DNA from: Vigna angularis
Taxonomy: Eukaryota; Streptophyta; Magnoliopsida; Fabales; Fabaceae
Direction: 5' to 3'
DNA length: 64,000 bases
Assembly (NCBI RefSeq): GCF_016808095.1
Contig: NC_068975.1
Span: forward strand, 6,191,501 to 6,255,500
A program made the position numbers and the translations under genes. Under the pieces are notes generated by a model. The model was not told the origin of the DNA, searched no databases, and was given only the letters and a program-made list of their open reading frames with translations. Positions 1 through 9,520 of this stretch are shown here, piece after piece; position 1 is the stretch's first letter, and each line of letters starts with the position of its first letter.

Positions 1-340
1 TCGACATTAAACGGTCGATCGTGTAGTGATCGTAGATCATCAGGTGATCGACATATATATACTAATATCTGTGGAAGTCGACAGTTGCCAAGTGCTCGAC
101 GTTAAATCGTAAACGACCGAACATCAATGGTCGACATATCAGTGCTCGACATCAGTTCAGACTTGTGTGGTGAACAGTGATCGACATTAAATGGTTGATC
201 TTCAAGTGGTCGACATCAGTTCAGTTATGTGTTGACGATCAGTGGTCGACATTTTAGTGGTCGACACTTAACGGTTGGTCGTCGAGTGGTTGACGTCAGT
301 TCAGATGTGAGTTGGTGAATAGTGGATATCCTACGGTACA
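1..340 (-). repeat. 3' LTR of the Tat element (first 340 bp, rest outside window)
   Basis: This stretch matches 9176-9515 over its full 340 bp with three substitutions (window positions 34, 121 and 246) and no indels. On the minus strand it begins TGTACCG at 340. It holds about ten TCGAC pentamers, many within GTCGAC. Confidence 0.95.
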
Positions 341-350
341 TGCCCCCCGA
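341..350 (-). promoter_or_regulatory. polypurine tract of the Tat element
   Basis: On the minus strand this reads TCGGGGGGCA directly before the TG of the 3' LTR. That is the position and composition expected of the plus-strand primer of an LTR retrotransposon. Confidence 0.7.
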
Positions 351-352
351 GT

Positions 353-396
353 CCTAGTAAATAAGCGTAAGAGTCGCTTACGTGTTTTACTAAAGG
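353..396. repeat. inverted repeat beside the polypurine tract
   Basis: An interrupted inverted repeat. The outer arms are CCTAGTAAA and TTTACTAAAGG, and the inner arms TAAGCG and CGCTTA flank a 7-base loop. It lies between the 3' LTR and the antisense gene. No function is assigned. It could be a transcript-end hairpin or simply chance. Confidence 0.45.
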
Positions 397-710
397 ACGT
401 TGAGTGAAGTGTTATGGGGTATGATACGCACTGTTTTGACGTTTAGATTTTTAGGGTTTTCCCGCTTTCTTCAGGTAGCGAAAAGACGCGGAAGGGCAGC
501 CGTTGGATTAAAAGGAATCGAACGGCGCTGACGCTTGACCTTCCAGCTTCTTCAACACGCTTCTGAAGGGGAAGTAATCACTTTTGTGGGAAAACAGAAA
601 TTTGCTTTGTTTGCTGTGAGCGAGAAGATCCTTCGAAAAACCTTCATTGCGCTGTTTCAGGAATCTACCAGGTAACCATTTACTTCGTCTTAGTGTGTTT
701 AGTTCTGATA

Positions 711-2698
711 ATGGAAGGGAGTGGGCACAACGCTGGTGTTCGTATGCCGGAGCAATCCTCCGTGGGGGAACGCCCTGAAATTACCACCGTTCCTTGCGGT
801 GAGGCTGCCTTTGTTTATGGGAATGTTGTGGGTGAGGGTCCAGGGGTTCGTTTGATGTCTCCCATTAGTGGGGACGAGTATCATTGGGCCGCTAGTGAAG
901 TGAGGGGGCTCATGAGTCAATTTAGGAGTAGGGCAGTTTTAGAAAACTGGATAGAGAATAGCTGTATTCTGAGAACCTTAGGATACCAAACGTGCGTAAA
1001 GTTGATTGCCTGCCGGGAAGATGAGAGGGTTTGCCACGGTAGAGAGAACTCTCCAGACGAGTTTTTTTATTGTTATGCCTCGCCATTTTACGACCTGTAC
1101 ATGAGATTGCCGTTCACAGTCTTCCAAATGGAGGTGTTGCGGACCTTGAACGTGGCACCTAGTCAACTGCATCCCAATAGTTGGGGGTATATGCAGGCAT
1201 TTGCCGTGTTATGCCGAGCGGTAGGTATTAGGCCAACTGTAGGGTTATTTCTGCATTTTTTTAGGTGTCGACCCGTAGAGAAGAAGGGGTGGGTGTCGTT
1301 GATATCTGAACCCGGTAATGCGCTTTTAGAGCTGTATCTGCAATCGTATAGGGGTTTCAAAGATAAGTTTTTTAAGGTGTCGATCACCCCTGCCGGGCAG
1401 AGGCATTTTTTCTGTGGTGATGGGAATCCCAAATTCCCATTGTATTGGACGCAGGACCCGCTGAGGTTCACCTCTTGGCCTGAAGATAAAATGACAATTG
1501 AAGAGTTAGAGGCTCTGAGTGTCTTGACCTCGTTGCCCCGTCCCTTTTCTTCCTGTGAGCTAATAAACTGCCTTGAATTCGATGACGCTGATGCGAGAGT
1601 TTTTGGTATGTGTCTTTACTGGATATATTTGCAAGTTGCTTTGTCGTTGCTGATTATTGTATGTTATGGTTTGAACTTTGTTTTACAGAGATAATGGGAA
1701 GGAAAGGTCGTGGTATAAATTGGTTTCAGTCTATCGGTGGTGAGAGGAAGGTAGACGCTACTTGCCCAGAATCGTCCTCTGGACGTGCTGCCGATCCCCA
1801 ACGTACACAAGCACATCAAGCCGCTCCAGTGGTTGTGTCGTTGTCAACTGATGAGGCGACAAAAAGGAAGCTGAAGACGATTGGCACTAGCGGCGTGGCG
1901 TCCAAGAAGCAGAAAGAGGTAGCGGATGAACCAAAGCGTCCTATTCCTCTTGGTGTGTGGGATTCTTCTTTCACTCTGGGCCATAAGGTCGAGCTCAACT
2001 TGGACAGCTCAGAAAAGACCATCGTCGAAAATATGAGCGAGCAACAAATTGCTGATGCCATGCTGGAGATGTCGACTCGTGTTCAGATGTTGGCTTGGCA
2101 TATGGCCTATGCCTCTGATAGAGGTCAACTTCGGGTCGAGCTGGAGAAGTTAAGAGCCCAACATAAAGAGGTTGTCAAGACTCATGCTGCTTGTGAGTCG
2201 AGACAGAGGCAATCGGAGCAACTCATGAGAGAGGCTGAAGTGTTGTTGAGGGAGGCTCGTGCTGCTGGCCAAACTTTCAAGAAGGAGCGTGACCAGATGT
2301 CATCTGAGCTGGTAGCGGCGAACAAGGCTAAGATTGAGTTGGAACAGGCCAAGAAAGAGATGGCGACTCTCATCAAGGAGAGGGATGGCTGGCGGGCGGA
2401 ATCCTTAGAAAGCAAAGATCTGGTGGAAGATCTTAAGGATGCTGTAATGCTTGAACACACTAGGGGCTTCCGGAAGGCTTTGAGGCAGGTCGGACATCTG
2501 CTAAATGTGTCGACTGATGGAGTGGAATTTGATGTCCAGAAGGACGTGTATGAAGGCGAATTAAGGCCTCTCAGTGAAATTCCTGGGGACGCCTTCATGG
2601 GAGAAGAAGAGGTTGAAGAGGTGGCCGCTGCAGAAGGACCGAGCGCGGAGACTGTCTCTAACGCTGCCGGCCATACTGAAAACATTGTAATAGATTAG
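711..2698 (+). CDS. antisense accessory gene (aORF) of the Tat element, two exons, Transposase_28-like plus coiled coil
   Basis: Proposed CDS is join(711..1605,1689..2698), 634 codons, on the strand opposite to gag-pol. Two open frames overlap here. An 83 bp intron (1606-1688, GTATGT to TTTACAG) joins them in frame through a split Glu codon and removes a hydrophobic C-terminus that intron read-through would give. The first ATG with good context is 711; the frame stays open a little upstream only with a GTG. Residues about 60-250 resemble the plant 'putative gypsy type transposon' family (Transposase_28), including the stretch PFTVFQMEVLRTLNVAP near residue 134. Residues about 430-560 are a Glu/Lys/Ala-rich coiled coil, and the C-terminus is acidic. 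Antisense genes here are known for the Tat lineage but their role is unknown. The splice is inferred from sequence only. Confidence 0.75.
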
Positions 2699-3327
2699 GA
2701 TTTTTCCTTGGCGTGTAAATTTAAACAATTGTGTTTGTCTAAATATTTGAATTTTGGTGGTATTTGAAAATTTTGTGATTGTCGACATTTGATTTCAAAA
2801 TTACACGTGTTGACGGATGTTGAACATTTTCTCTGTTGAAGCCAATGTATTGAATAAGTATGTTGAATGGACATATGTTGCAGGTGATGGTCGACTGTCG
2901 AACTGTCAGTTGAACGTCGATGTCGAACCTTTTAATAATGTCGAGTACAGTCGTCGAGGATGAGATCCCAATATGAGAATTCTGGGTGTTCGAGGGTGAA
3001 CATCTACCAGTGGGAGTGTGTCCCAAGGAGACTGGGTGTTCGAGGGTGAACATCTACCAGTGGGAGTGTATCCCGAGAGAACTGGGTGTTCGAGGGTGAA
3101 CATCTACCAGTGGGAGTGTATCCCGAGAGAACTGGGTGTTCGAGGGTGAACATCTACCAGTCTGAGGAGTTCCAAGTTTTTTGAAAAGCGGTCGTGCCTT
3201 GGGTGGAAGATCACGATCCTGAATTCGACATAGATAAAAATATAGAAGAAATGGAACAGTAATGATAGCGCAATGTATATTTTCAATTGAAACTGAAATG
3301 AATGATATGCCATTGAAGAGATGAATG
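2699..3327. other. spacer between pol and the antisense gene
   Basis: A non-coding stretch between the end of pol (minus) and the end of the antisense gene (plus), so the two genes converge here. It holds the 50 bp tandem array described separately. Short open frames in it are products of the repeats. Confidence 0.6.
2982..3161. repeat. tandem array, 50 bp unit, 3.6 copies
   Basis: The unit begins CTGGGTGTTCGAGGG and restarts at 2982, 3032, 3082 and 3132. Copies are nearly identical; the first differs most, with cccaaggaga where later copies have cccgagagaa. Tandem arrays between pol and the 3' LTR are common in Tat elements. Confidence 0.9.
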
Positions 3328-6300
3328 CTAACTAAAATAATATTTGAGGTGAGTAGCATTCCATGTGTTGGGAATGGGCTGCCCGTCGAGAAGTTGGAGG
3401 CGGTATGCACCATTAGACATCTCCTCGGCTACACGGAAAGGGCCCTCCCAATTGGCGGCTAGCTTACCGTGTGTGCGATCTTTCCTAGCTTCTCCTCGTT
3501 TCCTCCATACTAAATCGCCACTTTTGAAGGATCTGGGTTTGACCTTGCTGTTGTAACGGCGACTGAGCATTCTCTTTTGTGCCTCGGCCCGGATGGTGGC
3601 GATCTCTCGACGTTCAGGAAGGACGTCGAGATTCATTCGTAGCTGTTCTTCATTGAGTGACATATCTGTGATATTTCGTCTTAATGAAGGTTCTCCGACC
3701 TCGACCGGGAGCATAGCATCGGTGCCATAAGTCAGGTTGAATGGCGTGTCTCCTGTGGATCCGTGAGGAGTGCATCTATATGCCCACAAGACCTCTGGCA
3801 GCTCCTCTACCCACAGACTTTTAGCTTCGCCGAGTCGTTTCTTTAATTCAGTGAGTATGGCCTTGTTTGCGGCCTCGGCTTGGCCGTTCGTTTGTGGATG
3901 TTCGACTGATGAGGTGATATGTTTGATGCCCAAACTGTTAAGGAATTCTTCTAGCTTACGTTCGATGAATTGTCGACCATTATCAGTAATGATTTTTTGC
4001 GGCAGACCAAATCGACAGACGAGGTGCCAGATGAATTTCTGCACCCGTTGGGCACTAATGACGGACAATGGTTCGGCTTCTATCCACTTTGTGAAGTAGT
4101 CGACCGCAACAAGGAGGAACTTGTTTTGTGCTTTGGCAGGTGGTAGTGGTCCGACTATGTCGAGACCCCACTGAGCGAACGGCCATGGGGCGACAATATA
4201 GTGCAATTCCTCTGGCGGTGCGTGAATTTCGTGGCCATGTGCTTGGCAGGAGACACACTTCTTTACGAATTCGTCACAATCGTGGTCGATCGTGGGCCAG
4301 TAATATCCTGCGCGAAGAATCCGGGCCCTGAGTGTTCGTTTGCCTGAATGGAATCCACGTATCCCTGTATGTAACTCACGTAAAACGTAGTCGGCATCTT
4401 CCTCGGATATGCATTTCAATAAGGGAGTGCTGTGCCCGCGGCGATAAAGGTCGTCGCCTATGCACACATAACGTGCAATGCGTTTGGAGTCGGTCACGCT
4501 AATGTCCTCTCCTTGTTCTTGTTTCATCATAAGATCTTTGACCTTTAGGCGCCAGTCTACTCTAGGGGTCGACATGTCGATGGCGAGTGCTTCCACGACT
4601 GGGTGGTCTAGCGTCATCTTAATTATTGAAGATAACTGTGCTCGCTCCTTAGAGTGAGTCAATTTAGACAAGATGTCTGCCCTTGCGTTTTGCTCCCTGG
4701 GTATATGGACGATGCTAAACTCTATGAAGTTTTGAAGCAAGGTCTGAGTTTTGTGGAAATAGCGCAGCAACTGATTATCCTTGACTTGATAAGTTCCGTT
4801 CATTTGTCCGACAACCAACTGCGAATCCATCCGACACTCTAGGCAAGTAATCTGGAGCTCGACGGCTAGGGATAGACCAGCAATTAAGGCTTCATATTCT
4901 GCTTGATTGTTGCTGGCATGGAATTTGAACATGATGGCTTGCTCTATAATCAAGCCATCTGGTCCTTCCAGGAGAACTCCGGCTCCTCCTCCCCTCTTGT
5001 CTGAGGATCCGTCGACGTTGAGGAGCCACTTTAATGTTGAATTTCCAGGTGGGGGTACTAATTCGGTGGCGAAGTCTGCCAAATGTTGACCCTTAACGGA
5101 TCCCCGTGGCTCATAGCGGAGACCGAACTCTGACAGTTCTATCGACCATGAAACTATGCGTCCCGTTAAATCGGGTTTACGGAGTATCTTAGCAATAGGA
5201 TGATCGGTGCGAACTATTACTTGGTGGCTTTGGAAGTATGGTCGGAGTCGACGCGAAGCCGTAAGGAGGGCCAATGCGATCTTCTCGATTTGAGAATATC
5301 TCTCTTCCGCTCCCTGAAGTGTACGGCTGATAAAGTATATAAGCTTGAATGATGGAACCTCCTGTATCAAGGCAGCGCTTACGGCATGATGGGATGCCGC
5401 AATGTATAGCAGTAAGTTGGATCCAGCGTCTGGTCGAGCCATAATGGGAGGGCGGGTGAGTATATGTTTGACTTTGTCGAATGCTGCTTCGCAATCGTCA
5501 TTCCAATGTTGTGTGGTGTCCTTTTTTATACTCCTCAGAATGGGTTTGATATGTTCGGCTAGCTTTGGTATGAAGCGAGACAAGGCCGTGAGCCTACCCA
5601 CCAAACGTTGTACCTCCCTCAGAGTCTTTGGAGAAATCATGTCGAGCACGGCTTTGCATTTATCTGGATTAGCTTCGATGCCTCGACTGGTAAGCATGAA
5701 ACCCAAGAATTTTCCTGCTGGAACTCCGAAAGTACATTTGGAAGGGTTGAGACGCATGCTGTACCTGCTGATTTGGCCGAATACTTCTTTTATATCACGC
5801 AGGTGTTGTTCCATAGAGTTGCTCCTGATTACCATGTCATCGACATAGACGTCCATGCAACGTCCTATCTGTTGATGGAAGACTTTATCCATTAGACGTT
5901 GATAGGTAGCCCCTGCATTCTTCAAACCGAATGGCATTACTTCGTAACAGTAATTAGCCTGTTCAGTGATGAAGGCTGTTTTGCTCTGGTCGGGTGCGTA
6001 CATGGGGATTTGGTTGTATCCCGAGTATGCGTCGAGGAAGCTGAGTATGGTATGACCGGATGCTCCGTCTACCAAGCGGTCTATGCTAGGCAAAGGATAT
6101 GAATCTTTGGGACACGCTTTATTGAGGTCGGTAAAATCGACACACATTCTCCACTGACCGCTCGACTTTTTGACCATAACTACGTTCGACAACCACATAG
6201 TGTAGGTTAACTCTTTGATGAACCGGGCGTTCATCAACTTTTCCACCTCGACCTGGATGGCTTTACGCTTCTCTTCTCCGAACCGTCGTTTCTTTTGTGC

Positions 6301-7590
6301 GACGGGTCGTGCTTCTCGGAAAATGGACAGCTTGTGTGACATAACTCCAGGATGGATTCCTGGCATATCAGCAGCGGTCCAAGCGAACAAGTCTGCGTTC
6401 GCTCGTAATATACGTCCCAGATTATGTTCATCGCTTAAGTCCAGATTTCCACCGATGGTCGTAGTTTTGTTTGGATCCTTCGTTAACGGAAGGAGTTTGA
6501 CATCGCCCTGAGGATGGAGACGATCCTCTGTATTGGTTCGCGGATCCAATTCGATGGCCGCTATATCAGTCCTTCTCGATTTTCTCATGGGTACAAGAGG
6601 GGAGAGTTTCAATCCTGCAACATAACATTGTCGAGCTGTTCGTTGATCTGCTTTTACAGTGCAAATGGTGCCGCGCTCCGTAGGAAACTTCATGGCTAGG
6701 TGAGGGGTCGACACGATTGCCCCAAAGGCATTTAGACAGGGCCGTCCTATCAAGGCGTTGTACGATGTATTGGCTTCGACCAGTAAGAATCGGATTCTGA
6801 GTTCCGGTGCCTCCCGAGATATTCCGAGCCTTGTTCGTAGGTCGAGATATCCTCGGGTGTCGACTCTTTCTCCTGAAAAACCTACAATTTGTTCATTAAA
6901 AGGGGCGATGAGGTCTTCTGATAGGTCCATCTTTTTAAATGTTGACCAAAACAGGATGTTGACTGAACTTCCCTGATCGATTAGAACCTTGCTGACATCG
7001 TATCGAGCGATGTTGGCGGTGATAACCATGGGGTCATCATGATCAGGGTCAGGTGCATGGAAGTCTGCGTTGGTGAACGTAATATCAGGAATCGACCGGG
7101 GTTGTTGGTCGACCATGTGCACTGATTTTAGATTCCTCAAACTGCGTTTCCTGGCTGAAGAGGATGCTCCCCCGCCGGCGAAACCACCAGATATGGTGTC
7201 GATCCGACCTCGGACTGAACGTTCCCGTTCTACCCGTCGAGGCGGACTACGTGATCTCCTGTGACGTCGCTCGACTCTGGGAGGCGATCGCTCGGGGCCT
7301 TGTCGAAAAGGATCTTTTCGAGGGGAAGCGGTGGCTCTGGTGGAGATTCTGTCTTTAACGTAATTTTGGAGGTATCCTGCTCGGATAAGCCGTTCCAGTT
7401 CGTCCTTCACTATATTGCATTCCTCAGTGTCGTGTCCATGATTCACGTGGAATAGGCAGGCTTTACTATTATCTGCATTTTTTGGGGTAGCCTTTCGTCG
7501 GACGGTTAAGAGTTCGGCGTGTAAAGCCTCTTCGAGCACCTTCGCCCTTGGTGCGTTAAGGGTGGTGTAATGATCATATTTTGATATCCA
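3328..7590 (-). CDS. pol: pol polyprotein of the Tat element (protease, RT, RNase H, second RNase H, integrase)
   Basis: The frame is open from just after a TGA at 7591-7593 to the stop at 3328; numbering is from the first Met-like codon at 7539 (1403 residues). Residues 28-41 hold a CX2HX3HX6C zinc knuckle-like motif. The aspartic protease has IDQGSS at 187-192, with Q where many families have T or S. RT spans about 430-640 with the catalytic YVDD at 565-568. The first RNase H follows at about 700-825, and the second at about 838-960 (VDGSS near 842, NNQAEYEAL near 877). Integrase has zinc ligands H1056, H1064, C1095 and C1098 and catalytic residues D1126, D1186 and E1222. There is no chromodomain. 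No stop or frameshift is visible inside, so this frame looks functional. Confidence 0.95.
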   Translation of the reverse strand, partial: WISKYDHYTTLNAPRAKVLEEALHAELLTVRRKATPKNADNSKACLFHVNHGHDTEECNIVKDELERLIRAGYLQNYVKDRISTRATASPRKDPFRQGPERSPPRVERRHRRSRSPPRRVERERSVRGRIDTISGGFAGGGASSSARKRSLRNLKSVHMVDQQPRSIPDITFTNADFHAPDPDHDDPMVITANIARYDVSKVLIDQGSSVNILFWSTFKKMDLSEDLIAPFNEQIVGFSGERVDTRGYLDLRTRLGISREAPELRIRFLLVEANTSYNALIGRPCLNAFGAIVSTPHLAMKFPTERGTICTVKADQRTARQCYVAGLKLSPLVPMRKSRRTDIAAIELDPRTNTEDRLHPQGDVKLLPLTKDPNKTTTIGGNLDLSDEHNLGRILRANADLFAWTAADMPGIHPGVMSHKLSIFREARPVAQKKRRFGEEKRKAIQVEVEKLMNARFIKELTYTMWLSNVVMVKKSSGQWRMCVDFTDLNKACPKDSYPLPSIDRLVDGASGHTILSFLDAYSGYNQIPMYAPDQSKTAFITEQANYCYEVMPFGLKNAGATYQRLMDKVFHQQIGRCMDVYVDDMVIRSNSMEQHLRDIKEVFGQISRYSMRLNPSKCTFGVPAGKFLGFMLTSRGIEANPDKCKAVLDMISPKTLREVQRLVGRLTALSRFIPKLAEHIKPILRSIKKDTTQHWNDDCEAAFDKVKHILTRPPIMARPDAGSNLLLYIAASHHAVSAALIQEVPSFKLIYFISRTLQGAEERYSQIEKIALALLTASRRLRPYFQSHQVIVRTDHPIAKILRKPDLTGRIVSWSIELSEFGLRYEPRGSVKGQHLADFATELVPPPGNSTLKWLLNVDGSSDKRGGGAGVLLEGPDGLIIEQAIMFKFHASNNQAEYEALIAGLSLAVELQITCLECRMDSQLVVGQMNGTYQVKDNQLLRYFHKTQTLLQNFIEFSIVHIPREQNARADILSKLTHSKERAQLSSIIKMTLDHPVVEALAIDMSTPRVDWRLKVKDLMMKQEQGEDISVTDSKRIARYVCIGDDLYRRGHSTPLLKCISEEDADYVLRELHTGIRGFHSGKRTLRARILRAGYYWPTIDHDCDEFVKKCVSCQAHGHEIHAPPEELHYIVAPWPFAQWGLDIVGPLPPAKAQNKFLLVAVDYFTKWIEAEPLSVISAQRVQKFIWHLVCRFGLPQKIITDNGRQFIERKLEEFLNSLGIKHITSSVEHPQTNGQAEAANKAILTELKKRLGEAKSLWVEELPEVLWAYRCTPHGSTGDTPFNLTYGTDAMLPVEVGEPSLRRNITDMSLNEEQLRMNLDVLPERREIATIRAEAQKRMLSRRYNSKVKPRSFKSGDLVWRKRGEARKDRTHGKLAANWEGPFRVAEEMSNGAYRLQLLDGQPIPNTWNATHLKYYFS

Positions 7591-8523
7591 TCACAGTTCT
7601 TTTCGAGGTGCTCGATCCGGTTTATAATCGTTGATTGATCGTTTCAAGGGTTTCTTGATGTCATGATTGGAGGTGTCTTGTTGTTGCTTCTTCCGAGAAT
7701 TCCGGAGATCTTCAATGCGGATGAACTTCGCAATTGTAGATTGCAGTTCTTCTAAAGATGTGGGAGGATCGGCATAAAGTTGCTCTGCGAAATGTCCCGG
7801 CTTTAAACATGAAGGTAGATTGCTGATAATGAAGGTGTGATTGATATTTTTCACACGTCGGGCAGTTTCATTGTATCGTTGCATGAACGCCCTTAACGTC
7901 TCATCCTTCTCCTGCTTGGTATTCACTAGCTCGGCAGCCGTCATCTCCGGTTTTTTATTGGTTGCATACTGCTTTCGGAACAGAGTCTCAATAGTTGCAA
8001 AACAATCTATTGAGTTCCGTGGAAGAGTGTGGAACCACTCTAAGGCATCATCCTTGAGAGATAAGGAGAAAGCTCTGCAAATGACGGGATCGTTGTCGGT
8101 GTAAAATGCCATGGAGTCTATAAAGTTACGCATATGATTATCGGGATCGGCGGAACCATCATAACGATCTAGCACCGGTGGAGGTTTATCTGGCATATGT
8201 GCTTGCATGATGGTATCTGTGAATGGGAGCAGATTGGTGATACGTGCAGAGGAGGGCCCCCTTTTTCCCCCAGCTAAGGGATCAGATGGCCCTCCATGAT
8301 GGCTCCCTTCATTATTGTCGTGCCGGTTAGAGGCTGACAATTCTGGCGGTGGTTGTTGCGCCCTCAGTGCCGCCAGCTCTTCCGTCTGCTTGCGTTGAAT
8401 TTCATGTTGCTCCCGTATAGTTTGTGCCTGCACCTCGATCTGTGTCTGCAGCTGCTGGATCAACTCGCGAGTGCTGAGATCGTCCATAGTTCCGGTGGTC
8501 GTAGTTGGGTTTTCAAATCTCAT
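7591..8523 (-). CDS. gag: gag of the Tat element
   Basis: This encodes the capsid precursor. Translation could start at ATG 8523, directly after the primer binding site, or at 8487. The open frame runs further up to 8571, but that part overlaps the primer site and LTR edge. The core retrotransposon gag domain is recognisable around DDALEWFHTLP and FRKQYATNKK. The frame ends in TGA at 7591-7593, and pol continues in the same frame directly after it. Gag and pol are therefore one reading frame divided by one opal codon, either a single nonsense mutation or a read-through site. Confidence 0.9.
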   Translation of the reverse strand: MRFENPTTTTGTMDDLSTRELIQQLQTQIEVQAQTIREQHEIQRKQTEELAALRAQQPPPELSASNRHDNNEGSHHGGPSDPLAGGKRGPSSARITNLLPFTDTIMQAHMPDKPPPVLDRYDGSADPDNHMRNFIDSMAFYTDNDPVICRAFSLSLKDDALEWFHTLPRNSIDCFATIETLFRKQYATNKKPEMTAAELVNTKQEKDETLRAFMQRYNETARRVKNINHTFIISNLPSCLKPGHFAEQLYADPPTSLEELQSTIAKFIRIEDLRNSRKKQQQDTSNHDIKKPLKRSINDYKPDRAPRKEL

Positions 8524-8541
8524 TCCCCACAGACGGCGCCA
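8524..8541 (-). promoter_or_regulatory. primer binding site of the Tat element
   Basis: On the minus strand TGGCGCCGTCTGTGGGGA begins 3 bp after the 5' LTR. It matches the 3' end of plant tRNA-Asp (complement TGGCGCCGTTGCCGGGGA) except for a few bases near the middle. This form is frequent in gypsy elements. Confidence 0.75.
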
Positions 8542-8611
8542 AAATGTTTCGGTATGAGGTATGGGGACCAAAATACCAACCTAACAATTCTAGATTCCTG
8601 CTTCTGATCAG

Positions 8612-8731
8612 ACCATTTCCATGCTATCTTGCCTTCGACGTTGTTGATCCTCCGAGGAAAGCGGGCTGGGCACCATTTCCATGCTATCTTGCCTTTGACG
8701 TTGTTGATCCTCCGAGGAAAGCGGGCTGGGC
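8612..8731. repeat. tandem duplication of 60 bp inside the 5' LTR
   Basis: Two adjacent copies start ACCATTTCCATGC at 8612 and 8672 and differ at one visible base (cttcgacg against ctttgacg). They lie in the downstream part of the LTR. The matching part of the 3' LTR is outside the window, so it is unknown whether both LTRs carry the duplication. Confidence 0.9.
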
Positions 8732-9227
8732 ACCTGAAAAAGGCACTCCGACGCTCAAGTTAGATCAGAACTCTCTCTGTCTATGTATTTCTTAGTTCAA
8801 AAGTGAATGGAATCATCTCAACTCCCTACCTCCCTCTCTTTTTACCCATTACCTGGATCTATTGGAAGTGGGCAGTAAGTGAGTGGTGGGTCCCTCCACT
8901 TCTAGTGCTTGCCGTTACTTCTTACCTGGATCTAATGGAAGTGGGCAGCAAACGTGAGTGGTAGGTCCCTCCACCTCTAGTGCTTTAGCCATTATTAGGG
9001 CCTTTATCATTGTCTGGATCAGTTTATTTCCCTGATTCGCGGTGACAGTGTCTTTTTGTTCGTATCTGCAAAACCGCTTGACTTTTGTGTGAGAATTTCG
9101 TGTCGCGACATCAGACCATAAATGGTCTATCGCCAAGTGATCGACATCTAATCGTGAACAATGGCTCCTCAATGGTCGACATTAAACGGTCGATCGTGTA
9201 GTGATCGTCGATCATCAGGTGATCGAC

Positions 9228-9235
9228 ATATATAT
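9228..9235 (-). promoter_or_regulatory. candidate TATA box in the Tat 5' LTR
   Basis: The run atatatata lies about 280 bp into the LTR and is the only strong TATA-like run in its upstream half. A start site is not shown, so this is a weak call. Confidence 0.3.
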
Positions 9236-9520
9236 ACTAATATCTGTGGAAGTCGACAGTTGCCAAGTGCTCGACGTTAAATCGTAAACGACCGACCATC
9301 AATGGTCGACATATCAGTGCTCGACATCAGTTCAGACTTGTGTGGTGAACAGTGATCGACATTAAATGGTTGATCTTCAAGTGGTCGACATCAGTTCAGT
9401 TATGTGTTGACGATCAGTGGTTGACATTTTAGTGGTCGACACTTAACGGTTGGTCGTCGAGTGGTTGACGTCAGTTCAGATGTGAGTTGGTGAATAGTGG
9501 ATATCCTACGGTACAAGAGA

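Larger units (their letters stand above)
1..9515 (-). mobile_element. Tat-lineage Ty3/gypsy LTR retrotransposon, nearly complete, left end cut by window
   Basis: Read on the minus strand the order is 5' LTR (8545-9515), primer binding site, gag, protease, reverse transcriptase, RNase H, a second RNase H, integrase, a spacer with tandem repeats, an antisense gene, a purine tract and the start of the 3' LTR. The second RNase H domain, the absence of a chromodomain and the antisense gene before the 3' LTR are known marks of the Tat lineage. The 340 bp of 3' LTR in the window differ from the 5' LTR at 3 positions, so the insertion is recent. The base run agaga at 9516-9520 is the likely target duplication, but its partner lies outside the window. 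It seems to have inserted into an older LTR whose remainder is at 9521-10433. Confidence 0.93.
8545..9515 (-). repeat. 5' LTR of the Tat element (971 bp)
   Basis: On the minus strand it begins TGTACCGTAGG at 9515 and ends CGAAACA at 8545. Its first 340 bp are repeated at 1-340. It contains a tandem 60 bp duplication (8612-8731) and many TCGAC motifs in the upstream half. Confidence 0.93.

Noticed and set aside
2982..3161. Minus-strand frames with PLVDVHPRTP repeats
   Set aside because: Translations of the 50 bp tandem array with no other support.
3365..7455. Many plus-strand frames of 60-150 codons across pol
   Set aside because: Antisense shadows of the uninterrupted pol frame.
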